Origin: Pegea sp. RAD2-039
Taxonomy: Eukaryota; Chordata; Thaliacea; Salpida; Salpidae
Reading direction: 5' to 3'
Assembly (NCBI GenBank): GCA_034620365.1
Contig: JAQGEQ010000131.1
Span: 124,001 to 188,000, forward strand
Length of the DNA stretch: 64,000 nt
Below, piece after piece: positions 49,462-61,340 of this stretch. The notes under the pieces are model-generated. The model saw only the letters and a list, made by a program, of their open reading frames with translations. It did not search any database and was not told where the DNA came from. The position numbers were made by a program, and so were the translations under genes. Numbering within the stretch: position 1 is the stretch's first letter; each line of letters begins with the position of its first letter.

Positions 49462-51219
49462 TATAATTTTCAAATATTCAAGTATTTAAAAACATGGTAG
49501 TCTGTAAATCGTAAAGTAACTTTTGCTAGAATCTGTTTCATTTATTAATAATCTTTAACTTTAGTTATTTGAAAGTGTAATCTTATCAAGCTAAAACTTC
49601 ATTATTATTCACAACAACAGTCTTTGATTTCATTAATTACTTGTATCTGTGAATGACAGAAAAAAATCAAAATTCAGAATTGTTTTAGAAAGAACAGAAC
49701 TACTCTAAAAATAAAATAAAATCAATTCTAAATCAAATCAAATTTTATAAAACAAACTAGAATAAGAAGATGAGCAAAGTGAATTTAGAAGTTTAATTTT
49801 CAAAATTATCAAAATTACGTTGCTAAGAATAAATATAAAATGGAAATCTTTATTTTTTAATTAATAATCTTAAAATTTTCTTATTAGCTCTTAACAATGA
49901 AAAAAATTTTAAAAATATTATTTTTAATTAGAAAATAATTTTAACACAAACTAATAAAGATTTTTTAATTTTTATTCCTTTTTTAATCTACAGTAGAAAA
50001 ACAAATTTAATTAAGCTTTTTTAAGTTACAATATTTATTTTAAATGTTATGATATAAACTTTTTCCAAAATTTATTATCTTGCACAAAATATATAAAACT
50101 ATTATTTAAAAAAATGAAAAACATCATCCAAATTATATTTAAAGGTGTTTTATTTTTAAGGAAATAGTATTTATTGTTTATCATTGCTATAAAAAACCCA
50201 TTTTAGAATGTAAATTAAGAACTATTTCTAGAACGATTGTAGATGAAGATTTATAAAGCAAAAATACAAACATATGAACATTTAAAAATTGTTACTAACA
50301 GAACAATAAACATTGAATAAAACAAAAAAGTAGTAAAATTTTGTTGTGTAATAGAAAGTTCAACATTTTACTAAAACTAAAAATAGATGAAACTGCATAT
50401 GAAACAGCTTGTAGTGATACCCTTAAAAATTGTATGTAATTATTTGAAAACTAAAAAACTTTTTCAAATCTCTTTCATCATTGACATGTTTACAAAAATG
50501 AAATAAACTTTTGACCTAAACTATTTTTATCGTATTATCTGTACATAATAGAAATTCACTGTATTTAAAGTATACACTAATTGTACTTTTGAAAATTATA
50601 TTTCAACTCCAAATTATAACTTCAAGCAAATTATAACCCAAGATCATTAACTGATCATAAGATTGAAATATGCATCCTGTAAATCACATATACTTATTAT
50701 CAGAAATAATTTCAGAGATGAATGCTTGCTTTATCGTCATCTACAAGGTTATAAAACTTCTACTTATTATCTTATGTTTATTGTATCGTTAAGTTTTGCG
50801 TGTGAATGTTTTTTTTCATGAAAATTAAAATGATTGTTAGAATTTATTGTGGTATCTTTAAGTTTTACGGGTGCTTTAATCAATTGAAAACGTTTTTAAA
50901 AATATTATTGTTATAAAGATAAAATTGACTCAATTTAAAATCTAGTATCAGTAAAATAGTTACTTTGCTTTTTGTAGTTTTGAAAAAGATTAAAACTTTT
51001 TCATGGGATTACTTAATAAAATCACGATTAGAAGATATTGAATCTTAGATCTAAAATATTACCTTTTTAGTCAACTCAAACTCACATTAAAGGTTTAAAC
51101 TAAATAAACTAATAGATAATACAATATATATATTATTATGTTTTTCATTACTTTGTCAAAAAAGGTTTAGCATAAAAAATACAGAATAAAAATTACAGAT
51201 ACTTATTTGTTTAAACTTG

Positions 51220-51338
51220 ATCCCAAAAACTGTAGATTGTAACAAAGTTGTTATAAACGAAAAGTTTTGAGAAGTTCTCAGATGATTGTAAACAATACAT
51301 TAGAAACCCAATTTGAAGTAGAAATACTTTCAACAAAA
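51220..51338 (+). repeat. Class-A box-palindrome module, diverged
   Basis: The box reads CCCAAAAACTGTAGATTG. The palindrome GTAGAAATACTTTCAAC (51318-51334) has one mismatch. Confidence 0.6.
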
Positions 51339-51596
51339 ATCGATTAAGTAAATAGCAAGACTACCTTGAATTTCAATTCTCTGCAAGTAGCAACATAAAA
51401 TTGATTTACGTTGAAAATTTCATTTATTGATGTAAACAAATAACTGATAAATTGACAGAATGTTTACAACTAGAAAAAAAAGTTTTAGCGAAATTAGTAT
51501 TTTTAAAATCGAATTTTTAAATACATTTTTCAGTCTAAACAATTAAATGAGTTCTAAGAATAACTTTACAAAACAACAATTCAAAACTTTCATTTT

Positions 51597-51610
51597 CCGC
51601 TACTGGGCGC
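51597..51610 (+). promoter_or_regulatory. CTCF-like motif
   Basis: CCGCTACTGGGCGC, the DR-2 partner of 23835. It is followed by TAGATGAGATCTTT in both copies. Confidence 0.35.
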
Positions 51611-52130
51611 TAGATGAGATCTTTCATTAAACAGTTAAGCAAACAATTAAAAGGTTGTTTCTTTTATTATAATTTTTGCATCTTTCTAGAAAAATGTTAG
51701 TTCAAACAAGATATTCTTTATTAAAATCAAAGTAGTTTTGTTGACCCGATGTTTAATGATTTCGATTGAATGATATTAAAAAGTAATAAAGAAATAGAAA
51801 TGTTGCTTCTTAATTATTTCATCTGAAATATAAGTAGAAATACTAATTGTGTTAGATAAAAGTTTTTATATTTAAAAACATTCTTTTATATTATTATTCT
51901 GTTATTTGTTAGATGAAATTTTAAAAGATTGTTCTTAAGACTAATTTTGAAAATAGTTTAACGACATAAGTTTATTTTTTGTGAATTAAGTTCCATTTCT
52001 GGTCTTTTTAAAAAAGGAGATATTAGTATGAAAACGCTTTTTCTAACTAAAACATATACATATTAATGAAAACAAGACAAACAAATTACTACAAGTAAAA
52101 TATTTCAATTTTTCAAACAAATGCATAACT

Positions 52131-52255
52131 ACCGACACCACAAACGTAAGATTGTATGCAGATAATATATAACCATATGGATTCCGAAAAGAGCAAGTTA
52201 TCAACGTTCGTTATTTTTTCAAGGGAAATTATTTTTGAAGATGTACTTTTACATC
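52131..52255 (+). repeat. Class-B module with compensated hairpin
   Basis: Box ACCGACACCACAAACGTAAG, then GATGTACTTTTACATC at 52240-52255. Compared with GATGCA..TGCATC, both arms have changed (C to T and G to A), so the 6-bp stem stays perfect. Confidence 0.75.
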
Positions 52256-55200
52256 TAATTACCAGCATAACTGTCTTCTTTAAAGGAACAGAGTTTTGTG
52301 TTTTCTTGTGATTGCTTGGTATTTACGACTTTGGTGTAATGGCATAAAGCTATTAAAAATTTGTTTTTAAATTTTAAACGTTGTTTTATCCTATTCAAAA
52401 CAACAAATTTATACAAAAAACACTTTTTTTTACGTAAAACCTATCCAACCATAAAGAATGATTGTTTTTCACATGGCCTCGCCCAGTTTTACAAAATATA
52501 TACAAAAAGATTTCTGTAAATTCTTCAGTAAAAAAACCTAAAACTTTAATTTGACATTGTTAAAATCTGTTTTGGAATAAAAATTTTTATGGAGTTTGAA
52601 ACGTAAACAATTGCAGAAAATATGATTATTTGTTTTATATTAATTCTAGCAAATTGTATAAGAACTTTGTTTTAATCGTTAAAGCTAAAAATTGAATTTT
52701 ATCCCTATGTTCATTAATATAACGTTTTTAAAAAGTTGAATATTATAGTGAAGTCTGAGTTGGTTAAAAGATATTTTAGTAAATACCAGAAAGAAAATAC
52801 TACTTTTAAAAAATAGAAATTAAATTTTTACTATTTTGTCTTGTTTGCTTTTGTCTATAGAAATTTAAAAGAATCACTTAATCCCAAACATTTACTTTTG
52901 AACTTATATATTTAAAAAATTTAAATTACTTTACATTTAATGAAATTAGTTTGCAAAGTGCAATGTTTGATATATAATTAGATTATTGTTGCAAAGCAGT
53001 AGAAAAGTAGTTTTGAATGCATAATAAAGTAATACGTTTTAAAGAAACTTCATTTAGTAAATAATTTCTCTGCAAGAAATAATATAAGAAAAATTTCGGT
53101 TAAAAATTTATTTCTATGTTATAGAGATGATACTGATAATGTGACAGAATATTTACAAATAGAAAACCCTATTTTCAGTAAAATTAGTATTTCTACTTTA
53201 AAACTACCTTTAAAAGTAGTTTAAAATTGAAACCAATTATCTTCTTCTGATTATTATAGAAAACCCTTCTTCTTTTCTATATATGGTATTTTTAATGATT
53301 ATTAGTTAAAAACTAAAAAAACTGCTAGAAAACTTTTACTTTATCTTTTTTTCCTATAAAAATCATAAATATGATATTTTATGTCAACATTAATAGTAAA
53401 GCTTGTGAGTATTATTGTGAGTATTATTATGTTGATTTTTTCTATAACTTGTCCAATCTACACAATTTAATTTCAGTATTCATTCTCTCACATCAAAAAT
53501 AAAATATTAAAGTTACATCACCTGAAAATCAAGTAAAGCATAATTTCATTACTTTTTATTATTTTTATATTTAATTAAGAATTTAACTTTTAAAATTGAG
53601 AAAGTATTACAAAGAAAAGTTTAAGCTAAAAAATTGTTTATAAAGTATAGGGTTAAAACCATTTTAAAACAAAGTTTTTACAAAGCTGTATTTATTCTTA
53701 TAATGTTTAAATTACCTTTAAGTTTTTTTCACAAAATATTACTTATTATATAAGAAATTTTTATAAGTGATTCGAGATTATCATTGTTTTATCATGATCA
53801 AAAATTTGTAGAAAATTAAAGTTGCTATTCTCTCCCCAATACAAATTTCCTTTTTCAAATTATACTATTGAAGTTATTAAAATCTAATTTAGTTGTTTTC
53901 AATAATTTAAGTTAGAAAAATATTTTACAGTCGTAAACTATAAAAACTTTACTATTTATCTGACAAGAAAATGTAATGAATATTAACACAAAAAAACTAT
54001 TTTGCATGCAAAAAATTTCTGTTGAATATTTGAAAATGATGATTGAAATTTAATAGGAAAAATTAACTAGAAAATTTAAACTGAATTTGTAAAAGTCAAG
54101 CAATCTCAACAAAACGCAAGACCTGATTGCTTTTAGAAATATACTTGTTTTGGTAAACCAAAACAAACATGCATTTTCAAAAGTAATGTATATACCTAGG
54201 AATGGTGGACAAAGCAATGTACTTTTCCATAAAATACAGGGTTTTTTAATATATGTTTACATTCTTATTTTTGTGATATAGTCTAAACTTGTTTATGCTT
54301 TATAAACTTTTCTGTTTACTGGTATTGACAACAGTATGATACTTTGAAATTAGTTTAAAAGTTTTACATTCTTTTTATTATTATGCTAGATAATAAATTC
54401 AAAAGATATGAAATCCTTACAGAAAACGAGAACTTTTAAAAAATGTTAATTAGTATTTTCTTAGATTGATCGTTAACAAAAGTTTTTAAACTATCTCGAA
54501 AACATTGAAGTCAAAATGTTTATCTTCTATTAAAAATAATTTATGAAATTTAATTATTTATTTTAACCTTTTCTAACTGTTTATTATATATTTGATTTTA
54601 AAAACAAAAAGGAAGACTAACGGCCTTCTTAGCTTATAGATTTTTGTAGATTATAAGAAAATTTGGAATGTTTTTGATTTATGGTTATTGTTTTAAGCAA
54701 ATCACGATTTTTATTGTTAAGTATTTCCTAAATTTAGAAAGTTTCTTTTACGACTTTATACATTAAAACTTACTGCAAATTCAAACTTGCAATAATAATT
54801 ATAAAAATCTAATAAAAGTGAAGAAAACAAAAACAAAATTTCATTAATAGTTTAATAGAAAACATTACAAGTTGTAAACGTTTATTTCAAAGGTTAGGAA
54901 ATTTAAAAAAAATTACAGAAAATTCAAAAGTTTTCCATACGTTATCACTTAGTAAGAAAATAATTTCCTTTAAAATTTGAAAATTAACTTATAATATTCA
55001 AATTCTATAAAAATTATTCCAAAAAAATAAAATATTTGAAAATATAATAAAATTAGTGAAAAGAGAATAAAAATGACTTTTAAAAAATTGAAAAAAATTT
55101 AAAGAGTGATTCTGTTTTTTAAGATTTAAAAAAAAATATTCTAAAATTTGTTTTTTAATCTCAAATTTTTCATTTTTTTTTAGGAAAAAAACATTTTGAT

Positions 55201-55899
55201 TTAATAGGTGTATAAACACATCTTTTGAACTATGAAGCTGTATTTGGTGAAATGTATATCTATGGCTACAAATAAGCTATAAAAACCACTGTGCTTTCAT
55301 CAACTATTGCGCAAGTTTCAAAGTTAAAAGTTATTAAAATTATATTTAGTCTAAAAATAATTAATAAACTAAAAAATCAATTAAATAGTTGAACGCTTTT
55401 TCCACGTCAACAATATTTATCAACTTTTTCTTTGTTTGATTTAGAGCTAATTAGATATTCTCAAAAAGCTATAAGAAAATTTCCGGTTATGTCCCTTGGT
55501 TGAAGAATTGGATTATTTAAATTGTAGTAATCTGTTTCTCTTACTATCAATAATTGTTATTTACTTTACAAACAATTAATTTAAATATTTTGTGGCAAGG
55601 TCTTTTTCTGCTCTGTCAGATAAACAAGTTTCTACAAAATATTTTTGCTTTACTAAAAGATTCAACATTTTAGAGGTTGTATCAAACAAGTCGTTTATTG
55701 AAGATTTTAAAGCTATTTTAAAATATTTAAACATACGAAAAAGTTACTACGAAAAACTTGCATTTTAAGACTAATGTAAATAAACTGTTTATAAATGTTT
55801 AACGTTCTACGGCTTTTGATTTAATTTTTGATCGTCAGTACGACTGATCATTTATTATTATATCGATATAGATCATTCATTTATTATTTCTTTTATTAG
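52256..55899. other. Thin mosaic of diverged repeat fragments; no gene
   Basis: Recognisable pieces: 52440-52500 (resembles 6630-6690 and 9050-9110); 53000-53230 (the downstream part of class A, with GATAATGTGACAGAATATTTAC); 53640-54130 (resembles 12290-12360 and 17100-17230); 55400-55530 (inverted resemblance to 24300-24440); 55780-55845 with a one-mismatch ATCGT palindrome at 55831. Between 54150 and 55240 I see only AT-rich sequence; the 73-codon frame at 54998-55219 is Phe/Lys/Asn low-complexity and not called. Confidence 0.5.
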
Positions 55900-56990
55900 T
55901 TTTATTAAAAGTTTTAAATTATACCTTACTACGAATAAAAATCAATTTTAAATAAAATTTAAAAAGTCTACAGATATTTTAAAAATACCTTTATTTTCAT
56001 TCAAAAGAATATTATATGATTGTAACGAGATAATAAGAAAAGTGTTTCAAAAATTCTATTACGTCAGTTTTAAAATTACTTTTAATTTGATGTTAAACAA
56101 GAAACTGGATTTTTTAGCTTTTGATAAAGATGTTGATAAATTAGATAATATGGTGATATGAGTTTTTGTTTTAAAATTATGAAAAATAAAAGACTAACAA
56201 ATAAAATCTAATGTTCAATTGATATTCACAAAACCTACGATAGTATTTTGACATACAGATTTTTAAATCTACTAAATATTTCTGTGTTTTGAACTGTATA
56301 CACTATGTCCATATGATTTCACTTAAGTTGTTTACTTTTTTTGACATTAAAACACAACTATATCAGTTTGTTGAAGTTTTCTTTAGTATCTTGTATTTTG
56401 TAAAGTTAGACTTTATAGTTTACAGTTAAGCGATGTTCTACATTTTTCTGAAAAGTTTACAATAAAGATTTTAACTTTTTGATAACTTTGTAGGATATTT
56501 TAAAATAATTCAAATCTGTTCTGCATTAATTAAAAAACTGTTGTTAAACTTCAATAGTAAGATTCTCTTAAGACACTAAATAAAATTTTGTTGAAATCTC
56601 ATTTTATCTTTGTAGCTTTTACTTCCGCTAGAATGCGCTATCAAATATAAAAATGAAACGATGTTTATTTCAAAACTTCAAACTGTTTGACTTATTTGTG
56701 AATGTTTACCTAACAAGTATTTTTCATTAGAGGAAATAAGGTTTTGCGTTTTCTTGAGATTGCTTGATGTTTACAAATTCCTTGTAAAGGTAAATCTTCC
56801 CACTTAATTTGATGTTAATCTTTAATCATCATTTCAAATATTTAATACAAATTTGTTGCATGCAAAATATTTTTTTTGTTGAAATCCATCTCATATTCTT
56901 GTCACAAAAATAGTAAACTTTTAAAAATTCTTAGATTTTTAATGATAATCAGATTTAGAATTGAACGAAGAAATAAATAACAACAATAAT
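55900..56990 (+). repeat. Direct repeat pair with 20925-22010
   Basis: Collinear throughout, including the variant CTCF-like motif at 56625. The second half (from about 56545) is at the same time the inner end of the long-range inverted repeat with 14240-17440, so one sequence takes part in both arrangements. Confidence 0.8.
56625..56638 (+). promoter_or_regulatory. CTCF-like motif, variant core
   Basis: CCGCTAGAATGCGC, one base from the variants at 17341 and 21643. Confidence 0.25.
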
Positions 56991-57326
56991 ATTATCAATT
57001 AATTGAAGTATTCATGATATTTAGTAAAACTGCAAACATAGCTGTTTTTACAACTTATTTATATAGCAAAATATTTATATGATCGAATATATGAATTATA
57101 GAAATTAGCAACATATAAAAAACGCTTACATACAAAAAATCATGGTATTCATTTTTCTAAATAATGTTGCAAAAAGGTTTTATCCTCACACTTTATATAC
57201 AATATGATATATGATGTTTATATTTAAAGTAGTTAAAACAATTATTGTTTGAAATTACATTTTATTAAAAAATTTTACAAAAGTAGATGAATTAAAATTT
57301 TAAATTTTGAAAAAAGGTAATTTGGA

Positions 57327-57343
57327 ATCGACTAAATGTCGAT
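57327..57343. repeat. ATCGAC palindrome, inverted copy
   Basis: ATCGACTAAATGTCGAT, exact reverse complement of the other three copies, 315 bp from the motif at 57645-57658. Confidence 0.7.
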
Positions 57344-57644
57344 GACACCTGTCACTAATCTTTAAATTTCTAAAAATGAATGTATCTCACGTCTACGAGA
57401 CAACAGATTCGATATGTTTTCTAAAATAAATAATTTGTTTCTTACTTTGGTATGGTATGTTATTTAACAAAATTATTTATTTTATTGCATGTACAAAAAC
57501 TGTTTTTACTTTTTAGTGACATTTTTGAATTCATATACCCAAAACCAAAGTTGCATCAAAATAAGTAAGCTTTGGTAGTTACCAAAAAATCTTTATAATC
57601 AATTACCTATTCCAAAAATTATAATTCTCTCTTTTTGGTTGTTT

Positions 57645-57658
57645 TCGCTACCTAGCAG
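57645..57658 (-). promoter_or_regulatory. CTCF-like motif, degraded
   Basis: The minus strand reads CTGCTAGGTAGCGA, the decayed partner of 16320. Confidence 0.2.
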
Positions 57659-57910
57659 TTATCGTATTTTGGTTACAACAACAAACATCTGAAACTTAAT
57701 TAGTATTATATTGAACCACTTTAATGAATTGCACAAATTGTAGATTGGTGCATGTTTTGTGCAACAAAGCAAATTATTGTTTTTTTTATTTTTATCGTTA
57801 AAAAAGAATTGTTTAAATTTTTTTAGTAAACATTTTATCAACTCTTTTAAAAATATATTTGTTATTCTTTTCTTGTATTTCATTTTAAATGATTAAATTA
57901 TACATAATGT

Positions 57911-58032
57911 TCGATGAAGCCACAAACTTAAGGTCTTAAGCAGTTTATATATAACATTTACAAATCCTTTTTCACTGAAATACCAAATCCAGTATTTATA
58001 AATGCAATATTTGGAAGATGCACTTTTGCATC
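57911..58032 (+). repeat. Class-B box-palindrome module
   Basis: Box GCCACAAACTTAAGGTCTTA, then the perfect hairpin GATGCACTTTTGCATC at 58017-58032. Confidence 0.7.
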
Positions 58033-58632
58033 TGTTTATCAACTAAGTATTTTTCATAAGTAACAACCACAGAGATTGTATTTTCTTTAAAATAAAAATT
58101 TAGTTAAATCTCATCATCAAATAATCTACATTTATTTTCACCATTAAATATCTTGAAGTTTGTTAAAATAGCAAATTAACTCTGAGGAATACAAAAGTTC
58201 CTAGTTCAGTGTAAACGATTAATCGTAATTAAATAAATCGTAATAAAGCAACTATAAACACAAATTTAACAATTATAAATTGTATATATAATGTTCGAGC
58301 AAATATTTACTAAAATAAATTGTAACTGTTAATGAATATATTTTTCAAAAGTTAAAACTAAATGTAATTTTGATAATATGAATAGCGAAAACAAGTTAAA
58401 TTAAATTTTTAAAATAGTTAAAAACCCATTAATTATAACTTTTTGCTTTTATCGTTTGCATTCTCTAGCAAATAGAATATTTTGGGTAATAACAATTATC
58501 TAATATTTTAATAGTCTCTGAAATTATTTTGAAAATTAAACGAAGTTAATTAAAAATCTTATTATTAAAAAGAGTCGTATAGTGCTCCCATTTTAAAAAC
58601 AAAAAGTCACATAGTTTTTGATTTAATTTCTT

Positions 58633-58646
58633 ATCGTCAGTACGAT
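58633..58646. repeat. ATCGT-CAGT-ACGAT palindrome
   Basis: Inverted partner of 15214-15227, 213 bp from the class-A' box. Confidence 0.65.
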
Positions 58647-58858
58647 TGATCATTTTTAATTTTAGTCATCGAAGTAGAAATAGATTTAAATCTAAATTAA
58701 ATAAAACTTGATAAGAAAAATTAAACTAATTTGGTTTGTAAAATAGTAAACTTATAATAAATTTTCTTATCAACTTGAAAATCAAATTTTCTATTATAAC
58801 AATGTTAGTCAACAAAATGCTTATCAATAAAATTAAAAAAATAATTTCATTTGAACTT

Positions 58859-58976
58859 GATCCCATACACTTCAGATTGCAACAACGTATATAAGAAATG
58901 AAAAATAAAATAAAGCTCAATCTTTCGTAAAGGATTGCAAATTTTTAAATTTGGAGTTAAAGTACTTTACAACAAA
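58859..58976 (+). repeat. Class-A' box-palindrome module
   Basis: The box CCATACACTTCAGATTGC starts at about 58862. The palindromic core AAAGTACTTT lies near 58959-58968, followed by ACAACAAAAC. Confidence 0.7.
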
Positions 58977-59312
58977 ACTTTAAATGATAAATAAGTTTAA
59001 TAACTTGAGTTATTATTCATCACAAAATATGTTTGTAAACATGTTATTGGTAATATCACAGATTTTTTACTGATTGAAAAATTTTCATTCAACAAATCAC
59101 AAACATAGATTTTATTATCATTTAATCGAAATCATGAAATATCACCTCGGCAATTCTGATTATTTTCTATCATTAGATGAAATATCAGAAATTACTGTTT
59201 TGCTTCTACAGTTTTAAAAGTTCTAATTTCATATAGTTTAGAATAAATTTAGTTTTTATTGTTTGATTCTTTACAATAATGCAAAAATTATAATTTTTTG
59301 TTTTCACTCTTT

Positions 59313-59326
59313 GCGCCATCTAGCGG
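59313..59326 (-). promoter_or_regulatory. CTCF-like motif, consensus match
   Basis: The minus strand reads CCGCTAGATGGCGC followed by AAAG, identical over 14 bp to 29762. Confidence 0.45.
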
Positions 59327-59610
59327 ATAGATTAAGTTTGCTACAATAATAAATATCTGAAACTTAAATATTCTTTTTAGTCGATTGCTTTAAACTATCT
59401 TGAGGATTAAAAATAGACCTATTTCTTAGTAAATAATCTTCAAAAAGTAGGTTAATCACCAGAATGATTCATTAACTGAAATTAAGAAAAAGTTTTTAAG
59501 TAAATATTTTACATACGAGTTGTTTACAGTAGATGTAAAAAATATTTCGCAACGCTAACAATTAGGATAAATCTAATATAAAAAACTTACTTTCAGAACT
59601 GGTGTAATTT

Positions 59611-60719
59611 TATTGAAAATTGATAATTCAAAATTCAAAATTGATAATTGATTGAAAATTAGGTAGTTTGGCGGATGATAAATATATGAATATTTTGCTG
59701 ATGATGAAGAAATTATTAAAAGGCTTTAAACTTCAAATATATTATTAAGAATTAATTGACGATTATTTTTTAAATTTAATTTTAAACTTGAAATGTAGAA
59801 TAAAATTCTTTAGAATTCGTTAACTGAAGGTTAACTTATTGAAAATTTTGTAACATTATCAGTTATATCTGTACAAAAATGTCAGGAAGTTGTTTTTATG
59901 TCATTTTTTCTGCATAATAGAAACTCAAATTAATTAATCTCTTTACTAAATGAATTTTCGTTGAACAATGTTTCAACTCCAAATTAGGTTTTTAACAACC
60001 GTTGATTTTTCGAGAAAAGTTTTTGTGATTTTTCATTCTTTATCATTTTGTCGTAATCTAAAGTTTGTGGGGTCAAGTTTAAACAAATTTATTTTTACAA
60101 TTTTAATATAAATTTGTTGTTGATAAACAATGTATTCTTGTAAAGGTTTAAATAAAACATTTTGTATCAAAAATTTGTTTACTCATTAAATAACTTACAA
60201 GTTAAAAACTTTTTAAACAAACTTCTCTTTCATTTTAATTTAATTATCTATCTTTTAATTAGTTTACAATTTTCTATCTCGTTTACATTTCTAAGACAAC
60301 AACCAACAGACTTTATCGTTCTTGCTTAATTCTGTTTTTGTTTAAATGAAAACTAATTTACAATTAAAGGACAATCAATCCAAATTTGTAAAATATTACA
60401 CTTGAAACCTTTGTTAGTTTAAACTAACTTCTTTATAAAAATTTGTAATTTTCTTTTAGTTGTAAACTTCAGTAAAACAAGTTTTAAGAAATTTTATTCT
60501 AGGGTATAAAAGAAATTGTTGAAAAATTCTTTCTTAATGTTAGTCAGCAATCAAATACTATAAAAGCTTTCTTAAACATTTTATAAATCAATTTTTGTTT
60601 ACAGACCTCTTTATTTATATTAGCTTAGTTGCTTTGTGTTTTGATTCTAATGAAAATATTATATTTTCATTTAAAATAAAAAAAATAAAAATTGCTATTT
60701 CAGATTTAGAATAACATCA
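59611..60719. other. Short AT tandem, one class-A module, otherwise nothing seen
   Basis: 59612-59655 repeats ATTGAAAATTGATAATT-like words. A class-A module follows at 59958-60076. From 60120 to 60720 I find no module, motif or credible frame. Confidence 0.5.
59958..60076 (-). repeat. Class-A box-palindrome module
   Basis: The minus-strand box CCACAAACTTTAGATTAC lies near 60053-60070 and the palindrome GTTGAACAATGTTTCAAC at 59960-59977. Confidence 0.65.
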
Positions 60720-61340
60720 TAACAACAATTTTTTCAATAACAATATCAGTAAAGTATACATAATGTTTGAACAAATTGCAAAAAAAAACAAGTTTTAAAA
60801 GTTTTTTTTATGGTGGAGATTTGTGAAAAAAAATTAATGGTTTGTTTAAATTTAAGTTGGTTACAATCTTAATAAAATATCAGATCTTAATTTTGGTAAA
60901 ACGTTGATGTAACAACTTTTGTAAAGAGATAAAATTTAAATTTCATTTGGAATTTACTATACAAACTAATGCAGGTTCATTATTTAGTATCTTATATTGA
61001 TATTGAATCTTTATTTGAATTAAAAGTTGTAAAGTTTTTATTGACAGAAACTTTTTAAAGCAAAGTCAATTGAAATTGAATTATAATTTTAAATGTTGCC
61101 TTTTTAAAAAGTAGTGTCCAGTACCCAAAAATACTTTTGAATAGTTGTATTTAAATTTTATATTGTAGTGTTAAACTTAATTACTTTTACCTATACTACC
61201 ATCTCATTTTAGAGTGACAAATGTTTTTTTACGTTAAAATTAGTGAAATATAAGTAATTAAGTTATAGTAATATAATATAGAAATAATATAGTAAATTAG
61301 TAAATGAAATTTAGTTCTGGATTACTAAAAACTGTTTCTT
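60720..61340 (-). repeat. Inverted repeat pair with 35380-36000
   Basis: See the partner for anchors. The stretch from 61240 onward also matches 31190-31340, so at least three copies exist. Confidence 0.75.

Larger units (their letters stand above)
49040..52120 (+). repeat. Direct repeat DR-2, copy 2
   Basis: Collinear in blocks with 22140-24440. The long insert at about 49460-50750 is mostly single-copy AT-rich sequence without recognisable content. It includes ACATGTTTACAAAAATG near 50485, a class-A neighbourhood fragment. The end near 52120 runs straight into a class-B module that copy 1 lacks at that place. Confidence 0.75.
56545..59610 (-). repeat. Long-range inverted repeat, right copy
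   Basis: Reverse complement of 14240-17440. Modules and motifs stand in mirror order: variant CTCF-like (56625), ATCGAC palindrome (57327), degraded CTCF-like (57645), class B (57911-58032), ATCGT palindrome (58633), class A' (58859-58976), CTCF-like (59313). Frames at 57659-57883 and 58726-58920 are not open in the partner copy and are not called. Confidence 0.85.
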
